Shown: positions 52,625 to 62,436, numbered from the stretch's first letter. The stretch is 64,000 bases of DNA from Bacillota bacterium (GCA_029555205.1 JAKPTB010000085.1:16149-80148), one strand, 5' to 3'. Notes: a model not told the origin generated them from the sequence alone. A program made the numbers and translations.

Positions 52625-52858
52625 ATATAGCACCTCTTTAAAAACTGTACTTGCTATTCAAAGTAATTTGCAATGGCTTTTGGTTCTATTACTATAAACA
52701 TTTAAATATTTATGTTTAACTGTTGCCTTAAACGCTTCTTCTCTTTTATCTTGTTGATAGCCCATTATATTAAATACTTACCCAGTGAAATGTGTTTCTT
52801 ATAATCTATTCTGGTGCATCTATTACATAATTTCCGGATCAATAGAAATTATTTAGAC

Positions 52859-53050
52859 TTAAATGGTATTGATAATCTCCAGAGCCTCGTCCACTTCTGA
52901 CTCCGGTACCAGGATTTCAATAGAACAGGCGTTGTTGGCCTGTGGCAGCCCGATGGTCCTCAATTTTACCAGAAACCCCTCTGTTGTAAGCATTTTTTCC
53001 AGCTTTTCAGCTTCTTTTTGATTGGGCGCGATATATACCACCGTCCACAC
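52859..53050 (-). CDS. DUF2007-type small protein
   Basis: The 63-residue protein reads like a single DUF2007 domain: VVYIAPNQKEAEKLEKMLTTEGFLVKLRTIGL, then a strand IEILVPESEVDEALEII. Such alpha/beta proteins are called putative signal-transducing proteins, but no activity is known. A GTG start follows GGGAGG. It lies by itself between accD and mtrB. Confidence 0.8.
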   Translation of the reverse strand: MWTVVYIAPNQKEAEKLEKMLTTEGFLVKLRTIGLPQANNACSIEILVPESEVDEALEIINTI

Positions 53051-53168
53051 ATCTAAGCCTCCCCTGTCGTTTTGCCGTTATTTAATAAGCTTTTTCTACT
53101 TATCCCGGCAGATTCCTCTTATCAACTAAAAACAAGTATATCCAGAGCTTCCGCCCTGGATACTGCCT

Positions 53169-53399
53169 TTACTCATCTGTCCGGAGCCTGCCGTGCCTGG
53201 TCAGCACCTCCACACGCCCCCGGATTTTAATAGCAGAGGTATGCTCCGTGAACTGGGCGATCATAATCTCGCCTTTATCAAGTTTTTCCGAGTGGTGAAA
53301 CCTGGTGTCCTTGCCCCGGGTCAACCCGATAATGGTAACACCGTTTTCCAGTGCTTTTACAACAACATATTCGCTTGCGATATCGCTTATATTTACCAA
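53169..53399 (-). CDS. mtrB: Tryptophan RNA-binding attenuation protein (TRAP)
   Basis: The 76-residue protein is clearly [54 protein letters not shown] follows Bacillus MtrB closely, including the tryptophan-binding loops and the Lys/Lys/Arg set that binds GAG/UAG repeats. It forms an 11-mer ring that, with tryptophan bound, ends trp operon transcription early or blocks translation. A TTG start with GAGGTG upstream is likely. No mtrA, trp genes or anti-TRAP are nearby. Confidence 0.93.
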   Translation of the reverse strand: MVNISDIASEYVVVKALENGVTIIGLTRGKDTRFHHSEKLDKGEIMIAQFTEHTSAIKIRGRVEVLTRHGRLRTDE

Positions 53400-53509
53400 C
53401 GAAGTTCACCTCTTAAAATATTCCCTTTTTATAACAAATCAATCATAACACAGGGTAGATACTTTTACAAGCGCCTGTCTTTCTAGGTTTTTACATCCAC
53501 CTGCCGGAA

Positions 53510-53989
53510 TCATTTGCTGTAAGGGCGGCCGTCGTTATGGGCAATTTTTGCGGCAGCCGCCGAGGCTATGCCCGCTACAAGGTCGTCCATAAAGGTGTTT
53601 ACTTTATTTATTTTGTTATCATTTAGTTTACCAATGACACCGACCTTCTCTTTATCCAGGTAGCCGAAGCTGGTAGTTCCGATGGTCCCGTAGATATTTG
53701 CTATGCCCAGCCCCAGAACTTCATCAATGCCGTACAAGAGGTTATCGGTCTGAATGATCTCTTGAAGCGGTGACGGAAGTTTTTTTTCCTCTGCCAGGAT
53801 GTCCAGAGCCGCCCCGGTGAGCAGGGCAAACTGGACTTCCCGTTTGCTTAAAACAGTGGTTACAACCTCTACACAGTGCTCCAGGGTCAGGTCCGGGATA
53901 AAACACCTTTGCAAATCGAAAACGATTTGTGCAATCTCATGCAGGTATACTCCTCGATCCTGCAGCAGTGCCGCCATCTCTTTGCTCAT
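53510..53989 (-). CDS. Phosphatidylglycerophosphatase A-related protein (YutG/PgpA-like)
   Basis: The 159-residue protein matches the soluble YutG branch of the PgpA family: LLQDRGVYLHEIAQIVFDLQRCFIPDLTLEHCVE, then GIDEVLGLGIANIYGTIGTTSFGYLDKEK and NTFMDDLVAGIASAAAAKIAHN. The conserved acidic residues (DRGV, DEVLG, DDL) would bind metal. The PgpA family removes phosphate from phosphatidylglycerophosphate, but these short forms lack clear membrane helices, so the substrate is uncertain. AGGAGG precedes the ATG. Confidence 0.85.
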   Translation of the reverse strand: MSKEMAALLQDRGVYLHEIAQIVFDLQRCFIPDLTLEHCVEVVTTVLSKREVQFALLTGAALDILAEEKKLPSPLQEIIQTDNLLYGIDEVLGLGIANIYGTIGTTSFGYLDKEKVGVIGKLNDNKINKVNTFMDDLVAGIASAAAAKIAHNDGRPYSK

Positions 53990-54077
53990 ATAAGCCTCCT
54001 GTTAATAACCTTTTATCTTCAAAATATATATGCGGCGCCTGGTTTGGACGTGAAGGATACCGGTATAAAGTTTATCC

Positions 54078-57000
54078 TTACAATTCCAGAATGCTGAAGA
54101 ACTTCTTCGCTTTTTTCACGCCCTTTTCCCTGGAATCAACAGCAACAGTAGAATTAGAAGCCTTTGCTGCAATATGAATACCCTGTAAACCCTTTGAATC
54201 ACACTCAAGGGGCCCCTGGTTTACAGTCTTTGGTGTAACAGTACTGCCGGATGAACCGTCATTCCCATCCCCGGGCATCTCCGATACTCTTTTAATTTTA
54301 ACTCCGGAACTCCCCAAAAGTTCCTCCAGTCTGCCTACAACCGGCCCGGACAGGTCCACCCAGAATTCTTCACCTGTCTTAATCACTCTTCTTTCTTTTA
54401 TAAAATGCAGGTATACAGGGCATTCTCCCCTGAAGCTGCCCAGAACAACCTGCACCTGGTCCAACAGGGGAGAACGCAGGCTGTCGATCTTTAAGTGTAG
54501 TTCTCCCCCAAGGTGGCAGTCCAGGGTGGAGATCTCTTCCCCGATGATTTTGACATCTTCCCCGTTTCCGCTGCAGCGGCCCTTTACCAGAACCACTTCG
54601 TCCTTGCGGATGGCCAGTTGACTATGAAGGTAAACCCGGGGGAAGACGATTACCTCCACCGTGCCGGTCAGGTCTTCCAAAGTCAAGAAAGCCATACTAT
54701 CCCCTTTTTTCGTATTGATTTTCTTGACTCCGGTGATCATCCCCCCCAGCACTACGGCGCTGTCCTCAGCCAGTTCGGAAATCTCCGCCGCACTATTGGT
54801 GCAGAGTCTGTCCAGGGCGCTACGGTACTGGGCCAAAGGGTGGCCACTGATATAAAGACCCAGGACTTCCTTCTCCATGGCCAGCATTTCGTCCTCAGGA
54901 AACTCAGGCAGATCCGGCAGGCTGATGCTAACTACCTCCCGGGCTCTCTCACCCATCAGGTCCAGCAGGGAGATCTGCCCGTTTTCCCTCTCGCGCTGGG
55001 ACTGCTGGGCCAGGGCCAGGCCCTGATCCACAGCCGCCATCAACTGGGCGCGGCGATGGCCAAGGGAGTCAAATGCGCCGCACCTGATCAGGCTTTCCAG
55101 GACCCGCCGGTTGACCACCCTGGGATCCAGGCGCCTGCAGAAATCTACGTAACCATTAAAAGGCCCGCCAGCTTCCCTGGACTTGATAATGGACTCCACT
55201 GCTCCCAGGCCGACGTTTTTTACAGCCGCCAGGCCGAAGCGAATCTTGGCTCCGGCTACCGTAAAGCTTTCCTTACTTTCGTTGACATCGGGCGGCAGGA
55301 CTTCGATTCCCATTCTCCGGCAGTCCTCGATATAAGCCGCTACTTTGTCCGCATTGTCTTTTACGGAAGTCAGAAGGGCAGCCATATAAGGAAGGGGATA
55401 ATTGGCCTTGAGGTAAGCAGTCTGGTAAGTAATCAGGGCATAGGCCGCCGAGTGAGATTTATTGAAGCCGTAGCCTGCAAAGTACTCCATCAAATCAAAA
55501 ATTTGGCCGGCGATATCCTTGTCGACCCCGTTCTTAACAGCACCCTCTACAAATTGGGCGCGCAGGCCCGCAATAATCTCCGGCTTTTTTTTGCCCATAG
55601 CCCGGCGCAGCATATCCGCCTCACCCAGAGTAAAGCCGGCAAGATCGCTGGCAATACGCATGACCTGCTCCTGGTACAGAATAACCCCGTAGGTATCCTT
55701 TAAAATGGGTTCCAGCCTGGGGTGAAGGTAGGTTGTCCTGTTGAGGCCGTGTTTATTTTTGATAAAATCCACAACCATGCCGCTACCCAGGGGCCCGGGC
55801 CGGTACAGGGCCACCAGGGCCACAATGTCTTCAAAAACCTCAGGTTTGAGGTCCCGCAGGATGCTCCTCATACCGCTGCTTTCCAGCTGGAACACCCCTG
55901 CTGCTTCGCCCCTGGACAACATCTCATAAGTGGCCGGGTCGTCCAGGGGAATTTTTTCTATGTCGATCCTTTCGCCGGTGCTTTCGGCAATGAGGTTAAC
56001 AGCATCACTGATTACGGTCAGGGTCCGCAGGCCCAGAAGGTCCATTTTCAACAGGCCCAATTCCTCCACCGTATCTTTGGCAAACTGGGTGGTCACCGGA
56101 CCGTCGGAAGCTTTATATAATGGAAGATAATGGGTCAACGGGTCCTTCGTGATCACCACGGCGGCGGCATGGGTGGAAGCGTGCCTGGGCATACCCTCCA
56201 GGGCGGCCGCCGTGTCGATCAGTTTCCTGACCTCCGCTTTCTGTTCGTAGATTTCCTTCAATTCCGCCGCGTCGTTCAGGGCTTTTTCAATGGTAACGTG
56301 CAATTCCGGCGGCACCATTTTAGCCACCCTGTCCACTTCCCCGTAAGGCATGTTCAGCGCCCGCCCCACGTCCCGGATAGCTGCCCGGGCCGCCATGGTC
56401 CCGAAGGTGATGATCTGGGCAACCCTGTCGGCGCCGTATTTTTGCACTACGTAGTCAATTACTTCACCCCGCCGCTCAAAGCAGAAGTCAATATCGATAT
56501 CCGGCATGGATACCCTTTCGGGGTTTAAGAAACGTTCGAAAAGCAAGCCGTACCTCAAGGGATCGATGTTGGTAATCCCCAGGCTGTAGGCTACCAGACT
56601 GCCGGCGGCGGAGCCGCGGCCCGGACCCACCGGAATCCCCTTCTGCCTGGCAAAATGGATGAAGTCCCAGACTATTAAGAAGTAGGCGGAATAGCCCATC
56701 TGCTTGATAACTCCCAGTTCAAAGGCCAGACGCTGCTTGATTTCCTCACTCAGTTCGCCGTAGATCCTGCGGGCACCCTGATAGCAGAGCTCTTCCAGAT
56801 AGGTATCGGCGTTGTAGCCTTCGGGTACGGCATAATGGGGCAAATAATATTTGCCGAATTCCAGCTCCACGTTACAGCGTCCGGCAATTTCCACCGTGTT
56901 GTTTATGGCCTCCGGCAATTCCCCAAAGAGGAGGTTCATTTCCCGGGGACTTTTTAAATACAGCTCTTCGGACTGGAATTTCATCCGTCCCGGGTCGTCC

Positions 57001-57683
57001 ACACTCCTACCGGTCTGGATAGCCAGGAGCACATCCTGGTTTGCGGCGTCCTCCCGCCGCACGTAGTGGACGTCGTTTGTGGCTACCAGGGGGATACCCG
57101 TTTCCCTGTGGATTTTCAGCAACTCCAGGTTGGCTGTCCTCTGTTCCTCGAAACCGTGGTCCTGGATCTCCAGGAAAAAGTTATCCGGACCGAAGATATC
57201 CCGGTAAACCCCGGCGGCCTCCCGGGCCTGTTCGGGCTGTCCGCGCAGCACTTTAGAAGCCACCTCCCCGGCGATACAGCCGCTCAGGGCGATCAGCCCC
57301 CTGCTGTTACCGGCTAGTGCTTCCTTGTCCACCCTTGGCTTGTAGTAAAATCCCTTCGTGAAGCCCAGGGAGACAATGTTCAACAGGTTGCGGTAACCCT
57401 CCTGGTTTTCAGCCAGAAGAACCAGGTGGTACAGGTTGTCGTCCAACTTCGGAGTGCGCTGGGACATGCTGCGGGGCGCCACATAAACCTCGCAGCCCAA
57501 AACGGGCCTGATCATAGCCTTTTTGCAGGCCTTGTAGAAGTCAATCACTCCGTACATGGCTCCGTGGTCGGTGATAGCCAGGGCAGGCATCTCCATCTCT
57601 TTGGCTTTACTCACGGCATTATTAATTCTGGCCGCTCCGTCCAAGAGACTGTATTCCGAGTGAAGATGCAAATGAACAAACAA
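54078..57683 (-). CDS. dnaE: DNA polymerase III subunit alpha (DnaE)
   Basis: The 1201-residue polymerase starts with a PHP domain (HLHSEYSLLDGAARI; ALAITDHGAMYGVIDFYKAC), followed by the C-family polymerase core with GPGRGSAAGSLVAYSLGI and PDIDIDF (catalytic aspartates near residue 400). A helix-hairpin-helix segment and a C-terminal OB fold (VVLGGMITGVKKINTKKGDSMAFLTLEDLTG) complete it. It is the DnaE type rather than PolC; Firmicutes usually have both. The start is TTG. An extra tail of about 60 residues with low complexity ends the protein. Confidence 0.95.
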   Translation of the reverse strand: MFVHLHLHSEYSLLDGAARINNAVSKAKEMEMPALAITDHGAMYGVIDFYKACKKAMIRPVLGCEVYVAPRSMSQRTPKLDDNLYHLVLLAENQEGYRNLLNIVSLGFTKGFYYKPRVDKEALAGNSRGLIALSGCIAGEVASKVLRGQPEQAREAAGVYRDIFGPDNFFLEIQDHGFEEQRTANLELLKIHRETGIPLVATNDVHYVRREDAANQDVLLAIQTGRSVDDPGRMKFQSEELYLKSPREMNLLFGELPEAINNTVEIAGRCNVELEFGKYYLPHYAVPEGYNADTYLEELCYQGARRIYGELSEEIKQRLAFELGVIKQMGYSAYFLIVWDFIHFARQKGIPVGPGRGSAAGSLVAYSLGITNIDPLRYGLLFERFLNPERVSMPDIDIDFCFERRGEVIDYVVQKYGADRVAQIITFGTMAARAAIRDVGRALNMPYGEVDRVAKMVPPELHVTIEKALNDAAELKEIYEQKAEVRKLIDTAAALEGMPRHASTHAAAVVITKDPLTHYLPLYKASDGPVTTQFAKDTVEELGLLKMDLLGLRTLTVISDAVNLIAESTGERIDIEKIPLDDPATYEMLSRGEAAGVFQLESSGMRSILRDLKPEVFEDIVALVALYRPGPLGSGMVVDFIKNKHGLNRTTYLHPRLEPILKDTYGVILYQEQVMRIASDLAGFTLGEADMLRRAMGKKKPEIIAGLRAQFVEGAVKNGVDKDIAGQIFDLMEYFAGYGFNKSHSAAYALITYQTAYLKANYPLPYMAALLTSVKDNADKVAAYIEDCRRMGIEVLPPDVNESKESFTVAGAKIRFGLAAVKNVGLGAVESIIKSREAGGPFNGYVDFCRRLDPRVVNRRVLESLIRCGAFDSLGHRRAQLMAAVDQGLALAQQSQRERENGQISLLDLMGERAREVVSISLPDLPEFPEDEMLAMEKEVLGLYISGHPLAQYRSALDRLCTNSAAEISELAEDSAVVLGGMITGVKKINTKKGDSMAFLTLEDLTGTVEVIVFPRVYLHSQLAIRKDEVVLVKGRCSGNGEDVKIIGEEISTLDCHLGGELHLKIDSLRSPLLDQVQVVLGSFRGECPVYLHFIKERRVIKTGEEFWVDLSGPVVGRLEELLGSSGVKIKRVSEMPGDGNDGSSGSTVTPKTVNQGPLECDSKGLQGIHIAAKASNSTVAVDSREKGVKKAKKFFSILEL

Positions 57684-57949
57684 ACGGCCGTCACCTCTGA
57701 TCTAAACTTAAAGAATTAAACATATAAACTTCTTTACACCTTAGGCAATTATTCTTTTTTAAAACCGGAAACTCCTTCAGTCAGTTAGTTTCATCTTACC
57801 AAGAACCTTCCATAACCAGGTTAAGCCGGTTTTCTTACCAGCAAAAGAGGCGGAAATAACAATAAGTACAACCAGTTCCAATAAACCTGCTTAAACCAGC
57901 TGAGAATACCGGGATGAGGGAACTTCAACAGCGCCCCCGGCCGCCGGGC

Positions 57950-58411
57950 CTAAACCAAATCGGCCCACTGCCCCCCGGTGATCCTTTGCAACTGCTCCAT
58001 AGTCACGGGCAGGGCAGAGTTTGGTGTACCGGCAGCAGCATACACAACGGGAAAACGGTGCATGGTTTCGTCAAGCAGGATGGGTAGCTTATCCGGCAGC
58101 GCCACCGGGCAAACACCTCCAACGGGGTAGCCGGTTACGCGCTCAACCGTCACGGGATCGGCCATTTTCACCTTGGTTGCTCCGAGAAGCCGTTTCAGTT
58201 TTCCTGTTTTAATTTTTTTGTCGCCGCTGGCCACAACCAGTACGGGCTGCCCGTCAGCCTGGAACACAATTGTTTTGGCAATCTGACCAACCTCCACACC
58301 CAGGGCTTTAGCCGCCAATTCGCAGGTGCGGGTACTCTCTTCAAACTCGATAATCTTCAGCCCCATATCATATTGGTCCAGGCAGGACTGGACCTTTTTA
58401 ATGACGCTCAT
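57950..58411 (-). CDS. YbaK/EbsC-type aminoacyl-tRNA deacylase
   Basis: The 153-residue protein from the ATG at 58411, eight bases after AGAGGGGG, has the YbaK/ProX fold: TCELAAKALGVEVGQIAKTIVFQADGQPVLVVASGDKKI with the catalytic-type lysine, then YPVGGVCPVALP. Family members hydrolyse mischarged tRNAs such as Cys-tRNA(Pro) or Ala-tRNA(Pro), and substrate choice differs between close relatives. A gap of about 265 bases with no gene separates it from dnaE. Confidence 0.87.
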   Translation of the reverse strand: MSVIKKVQSCLDQYDMGLKIIEFEESTRTCELAAKALGVEVGQIAKTIVFQADGQPVLVVASGDKKIKTGKLKRLLGATKVKMADPVTVERVTGYPVGGVCPVALPDKLPILLDETMHRFPVVYAAAGTPNSALPVTMEQLQRITGGQWADLV

Positions 58412-58612
58412 AGAAAAAACCCCCTCTATTATCATTTCAAGGGGGATTATATCAGAATTCTATCCAGAAGAACAAGAATAACACCTCAAACTGCAAAGAT
58501 GTTCTCTCCATGTCTTAAAGCCAGGGATTCAGGGCAAATTCAGGTAAAGGGCTCTTTTTTGCAGCATTTCACCATTTGTAGATCATATTTTGTATTTATA
58601 TGTTTTATTGCG

Positions 58613-59074
58613 TTATATTTTTAATTCCGGAAAGCCCTGCTGCCTCAGCGCCTCATACAGGACCACGGCCACTGAATTGGCCAGGTTCAGGGAACGTGCT
58701 CCCTCTCTCATTGGAATCCGGACCTGGTTTTCCGGAAACGTGTTTAAAATTTCCAAAGACAACCCCCTGGTTTCCTTACCAAATACCAGGAAAGAATCCC
58801 TTTCATATTGCACGGATGTGTAAGAGCGGAGTGCCTTCGTTGTAACGAGATAAAAACTGTGGCCGGAATATTTCTGCACGACTTCAAAAAAACTATCATA
58901 ATAGTAAATTTTTAGAAGGTGCCAGTAATCCAGGCCGGCGCGCTTGAGGTACTTATCCTCCGTGGAAAAACCCAGGGGCCGGACCAGGTGCAGGGCGGAG
59001 CCTGTGACGGCGCAGGTCCGGGAAATGTTGCCGGTGTTGGCGGGAATTTCGGGCTCAACCAGGACGATGTTCAA
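58613..59074 (-). CDS. trmL: tRNA (cytidine/uridine-34-2'-O)-methyltransferase TrmL
   Basis: The SPOUT enzyme (153 residues from the TTG at 59074) methylates the wobble base of tRNA-Leu isoacceptors. LNIVLVEPEIPANTGNISRTCAVTGS opens the protein, LVFGKETRGLS and RIPMREGARSLNLANSVAVVLYEALRQ form the knot that binds S-adenosylmethionine. The TTG overlaps the nth stop (TTGA), and GGAGGGAG lies upstream inside nth, so translation is coupled. A much longer upstream frame overlaps nth and has no ribosome site. Confidence 0.92.
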   Translation of the reverse strand: MNIVLVEPEIPANTGNISRTCAVTGSALHLVRPLGFSTEDKYLKRAGLDYWHLLKIYYYDSFFEVVQKYSGHSFYLVTTKALRSYTSVQYERDSFLVFGKETRGLSLEILNTFPENQVRIPMREGARSLNLANSVAVVLYEALRQQGFPELKI

Positions 59075-59727
59075 GATTTCTCTCCCTCCTGTTCCGGATA
59101 TGGGCACAGTTCTCTTAAGCAGCAGTCGCCGCAGGCAGGTTTCCTTGCCCTGCAGGTGGTCCGGCCGTGGGCGATGAACAGGTGGTGAGCCTCCATTCTC
59201 TGATGCGGCGCAAGACATTTTACCAGGTCCTCTTCGACTTTTTCGGGGAGCCTGGCCCTGGACAGGTCCAGCCGCCGGGCCACCCGGTAAACATGGGTGT
59301 CCACGGGGAGCGCACTGCCGCCGTAAGCTATCCCGAACACTACCCCGGCAGTCTTCCGGCCTACACCCGGTAAAGCCTGAAGCTCCTCCCTGGTCCCCGG
59401 TACCTGACCATCATGCAGTTCCAGGAGCTTACGGGATGCTTCTATAATATACTTGCTTTTATTTCGATACAGCCCGCAACCCTTGATCTCCCCGGCCAGC
59501 TCTTCCGGGGTCAAGGCTGCAAAGTCCCTGGGAGTTCTGTACTTTTTAAACAGGGAGCTGGTGATCTTGTTTACCTGCCGGTCCGTGCACTGAGCGGACA
59601 GAATCGCGGCTACCAGGAGTTCAAAGGGGTTGTCAAAGTTTAAAGCCGTACCGGCTCCGGGGTAGGCCTGTCCAAGGGTTTCTATAATTTTGGCCGCTTT
59701 TTCTTTTTTGTCTTCAATTTTGAAAAT
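59071..59727 (-). CDS. nth: Endonuclease III, with a probable ATT start
   Basis: The full protein of 218 residues begins FKIEDKKEKAAKIIETLGQAYPGAG and contains NPFELLVAAILSAQCTD, the helix-hairpin-helix LPGVGRKTA with catalytic Lys, the Asp in PVDTHVYRV, and the cluster ligands C-x6-C-x2-C-x5-C at the end. It removes oxidised pyrimidines and nicks the DNA. No ATG, GTG or TTG precedes the conserved N-terminus in frame; the ATT at 59725-59727 lies six bases after GGAGG and gives the normal length. Starting at the internal TTG (59514) would delete 71 conserved residues. Confidence 0.88.
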   Translation of the reverse strand: MFKIEDKKEKAAKIIETLGQAYPGAGTALNFDNPFELLVAAILSAQCTDRQVNKITSSLFKKYRTPRDFAALTPEELAGEIKGCGLYRNKSKYIIEASRKLLELHDGQVPGTREELQALPGVGRKTAGVVFGIAYGGSALPVDTHVYRVARRLDLSRARLPEKVEEDLVKCLAPHQRMEAHHLFIAHGRTTCRARKPACGDCCLRELCPYPEQEGEKS

Positions 59728-59972
59728 AAATAACCTCCTTTGGAGCAGGGTATTATTTATCGTTTTATCAGTTTTTCGTTGCAGTTTTCAGGTTTCCTTC
59801 CTGCTATCAGTTTTTTACCAGGTTTTTCATTTATTGAAGTTTATAAATTTAGTTTGCAGTAAATAAACCTTTTTAGTCTGGGCAATAATAAAAAAAGATT
59901 TTTCGGGTAGTTCAATTATAACCGTTTTTAATCTGGTTAATCTTTTTACCTTTGAGAGGGGGACCTAACTCT

Positions 59973-60716
59973 ATGAATGTGTTGTTGCCATTGTTATTTT
60001 TGGCTTTTATAGTGGTCGCAGCAGCAGGTATTTTTTTGTTGGCTTCAAAACGCGGGCGGGCTTCACGAAAAACCAATTATGAAGCCGTGCCCCGTACTTT
60101 ATTCCAGGAAGAAACCGCTCAAGAATCCGGCATCCATATTCCAGTCTCAACAATGACCCCAAAGCAGGCTGACCAGGACCCACAGCTCCCGCATCGCTAC
60201 GGAGTCGACCGGCTGGCCCTGATGGCCCGGGACCCGCACTGGCTTTACGCCTACTGGGAGATTACCGCCACAAAACAGGAGGAATTCAACACAAGTTACG
60301 GGCCTGCAGCCTGGTCCTCCACCAAACCTGTTTTGAGGGTTTACGACGTTACCGGTGTAGATTTTAACGGTACCAACGCCAAAAGTTTTGTCGATATACA
60401 TGTGGATGAACATGTAGACAACTGGCACATTCAGGTGGGAGAGCCCGACCGTTCTTTTTGTGTAGATTTGGGACGTATGTTTCAGGACGGCCACTTTGTA
60501 ACCCTCTTAAGATCAAATATCGTGACCACACCCCGGGCATCTCTGTCGGACCGCCTGGACGAGGAATGGATGTGGATCGAAGGACTCTACCGCTCCATCG
60601 GCAGGTTCCAGTACGGCGCCAGCTCACCAATGATTGTTGAAGAACTGGCCATGCGGGCAGGCAAACTACCCCTGGAGGTTAGTTCACCCGGTATTTGGAA
60701 TCCGCAACAAAAATAA
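59973..60716 (+). CDS. DUF4912 domain protein
   Basis: The protein (247 residues from the ATG at 59973, after GAGGGGG) has one N-terminal membrane helix (LLPLLFLAFIVVAAAGIFLLAS) and a DUF4912 domain: RYGVDRLALMARDPHWLYAYWEIT, LRVYDVTGVDF, and WHIQVGEPDRSFCVDLGRMFQDGHFVTLLRSNIVTTPR. Domains of this kind often sit beside GH57 glycosidases and may bind carbohydrate. The GH57 branching enzyme follows 36 bases later, so they probably share a transcript. Confidence 0.88.
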   Translation: MNVLLPLLFLAFIVVAAAGIFLLASKRGRASRKTNYEAVPRTLFQEETAQESGIHIPVSTMTPKQADQDPQLPHRYGVDRLALMARDPHWLYAYWEITATKQEEFNTSYGPAAWSSTKPVLRVYDVTGVDFNGTNAKSFVDIHVDEHVDNWHIQVGEPDRSFCVDLGRMFQDGHFVTLLRSNIVTTPRASLSDRLDEEWMWIEGLYRSIGRFQYGASSPMIVEELAMRAGKLPLEVSSPGIWNPQQK

Positions 60717-60752
60717 CCGGGAATTCTAAGGATGATTTGAAAGGGGTTTATT

Positions 60753-62363
60753 ATGGCCAAAGGATACCTTTGTCTCGTACTGCATGCTCATCTGCCCTAC
60801 GTAAGGCATCCCGAGCATGAGCATTTCCTGGAAGAAAGATGGCTTTACGAGGCTATCACAGAAACTTATATCCCCCTGATTCAGGTTTTTGACCGCCTGT
60901 TGGAGGATAACGTCCAATTTAGATTAACAATGACGCTTTCCCCTCCCCTCATCTCCATGCTCACCGATCAGCTTCTGCAAGAGCGCTATGCAAGGCACCT
61001 GTCCAGGTTGATTGAGCTGGCCCACAAAGAAGAGGGGCGCACCTACGGCAGTCCCTTCCACGAGTCTGCCCTGATGTATAAGAAGCGCTTTCACGAGGCC
61101 ATGTTCGTCTTTAATGACCGTTATCACCGTAACCTTGTTTCTGCCTTTAAAAAATTCCAGGACGCCGGTCGGCTGGAGATTATTACCTGCGCCGCCACTC
61201 ACGGCTACCTCCCGCTGATGCTGCTGCAGCCTGAGGCGGTGCGGGTCCAGATCAGGGCAGCTGTGGAACATTATCGAAAACACCTGGGGGTTTCCCCCCG
61301 GGGAATCTGGTTGCCTGAATGCGCCTATGCTCCGGGCGTGGATGAAATTCTAAAAGAAAACGGACTGAAATACTTTTTTACCGATACCCACGGCATTCTT
61401 TATGCCTCGCACAGACCCCGCTTCGGAATCTTTGCACCAATCTTCTGTCCCACCGGGGTGGCCGCCTTCGGCCGTGACGTTGAGTCCTCCAAGCAGGTCT
61501 GGAGCACCATGGAAGGCTACCCGGGAGACTATAACTACCGGGAATTCTACCGGGATATCGGGCACGACCTTGATTATGAATACATCAAGGACTATATTCA
61601 CCCGGACGGAATCCGGATCCATACAGGGATCAAGTACTATAAAATTACAGGCAAAGTGGATTTAAGTCAAAAAGAGCCTTATAATCCCGGGGCTGCCCTG
61701 GCGAAGGCTGCTGAACACGCCGGCAACTTCATGTTCAACCGCCAGCACCAGATTAATTACCTGGCCGGCCTGATGGACCGTCCGCCTTTAATTGTAGCGC
61801 CCTATGACGCCGAACTCTTCGGTCACTGGTGGTACGAGGGGCCGGCCTGGCTGGAATACTTAATCCGCAAGATTGCCTTTGATCAGAATGACATCGAACT
61901 GCTCACTCCCAGCGATTACCTGAAACGGTTTCCCTGCAACCAGGTGGCTGTCCCCTGTTCCTCCAGTTGGGGCAACAAAGGATACCACGAAGTCTGGCTT
62001 TGCGGGGCGAACGACTGGATTTACCGGCACCTGCACATGGCGGCAGGGATGATGACGTCTCTGGCCAACCGCTACTATCACGCCGGCGGGCTGCTGCGAC
62101 GGGCCTTGAATCAGGCGGCCCGGGAACTGCTGCTGGCCCAAAGCAGCGATTGGGCTTTTATCATGAGCACGGGTACCATGGTGCAATACGCGGTGAGGAG
62201 GACCAAGGTCCATCTTGATAATTTCCTGCGTCTGTACGACCAAATTGAAAACAACCGGATCGACGAAGGATTTTTAAGTTACCTGGAAGATCGCAACAAC
62301 ATTTTTCCGGACCTCGACTACAGCTGGTACCGGACCCCGGTTCCGGCAGCCAGGGCGGTATAG
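60753..62363 (+). CDS. Family GH57 1,4-alpha-glucan branching enzyme
   Basis: The 536-residue enzyme has the GH57 motifs HAHLPYVRHPE (start), WLPECAY with nucleophile Glu189, and APYDAELFGHWWYEG with acid/base Asp352. The N-terminal (beta/alpha)7 barrel is followed by the DUF1957 helical domain near the end (WSSTGNKGY-like WGNKGYHEVWLCGANDWIYRHLH). It makes alpha-1,6 branches in glycogen-like glucan in the cytoplasm. AAAGGGG lies before the ATG. With DUF4912 upstream and a nucleotidyltransferase/phosphomutase-type gene downstream it fits a glycogen region. Confidence 0.92.
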   Translation: MAKGYLCLVLHAHLPYVRHPEHEHFLEERWLYEAITETYIPLIQVFDRLLEDNVQFRLTMTLSPPLISMLTDQLLQERYARHLSRLIELAHKEEGRTYGSPFHESALMYKKRFHEAMFVFNDRYHRNLVSAFKKFQDAGRLEIITCAATHGYLPLMLLQPEAVRVQIRAAVEHYRKHLGVSPRGIWLPECAYAPGVDEILKENGLKYFFTDTHGILYASHRPRFGIFAPIFCPTGVAAFGRDVESSKQVWSTMEGYPGDYNYREFYRDIGHDLDYEYIKDYIHPDGIRIHTGIKYYKITGKVDLSQKEPYNPGAALAKAAEHAGNFMFNRQHQINYLAGLMDRPPLIVAPYDAELFGHWWYEGPAWLEYLIRKIAFDQNDIELLTPSDYLKRFPCNQVAVPCSSSWGNKGYHEVWLCGANDWIYRHLHMAAGMMTSLANRYYHAGGLLRRALNQAARELLLAQSSDWAFIMSTGTMVQYAVRRTKVHLDNFLRLYDQIENNRIDEGFLSYLEDRNNIFPDLDYSWYRTPVPAARAV

Positions 62364-62404
62364 AATTCCTATAAAACCAATATTTAAGCGGACAAATAAA
62401 ACTC

Positions 62405-62436
62405 AGTCTGAGGAATTTATTTCCTCAGACTTTTTG
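62405..62436. terminator. Terminator after the GH57 gene
   Basis: AGTCTGAGGAA pairs perfectly with TTCCTCAGACT around TTTAT, followed by TTTTGC on the plus strand. Confidence 0.9.

Noticed and set aside
54513..55703. 396-codon plus-strand frame inside dnaE
   Set aside because: It is antisense to conserved DnaE sequence, with no ribosome site or family match.
58613..59218. Longer 201-codon form of TrmL
   Set aside because: The extra 48 residues overlap nth, lack a ribosome site and do not match the family; the TTG at 59074 is well supported.
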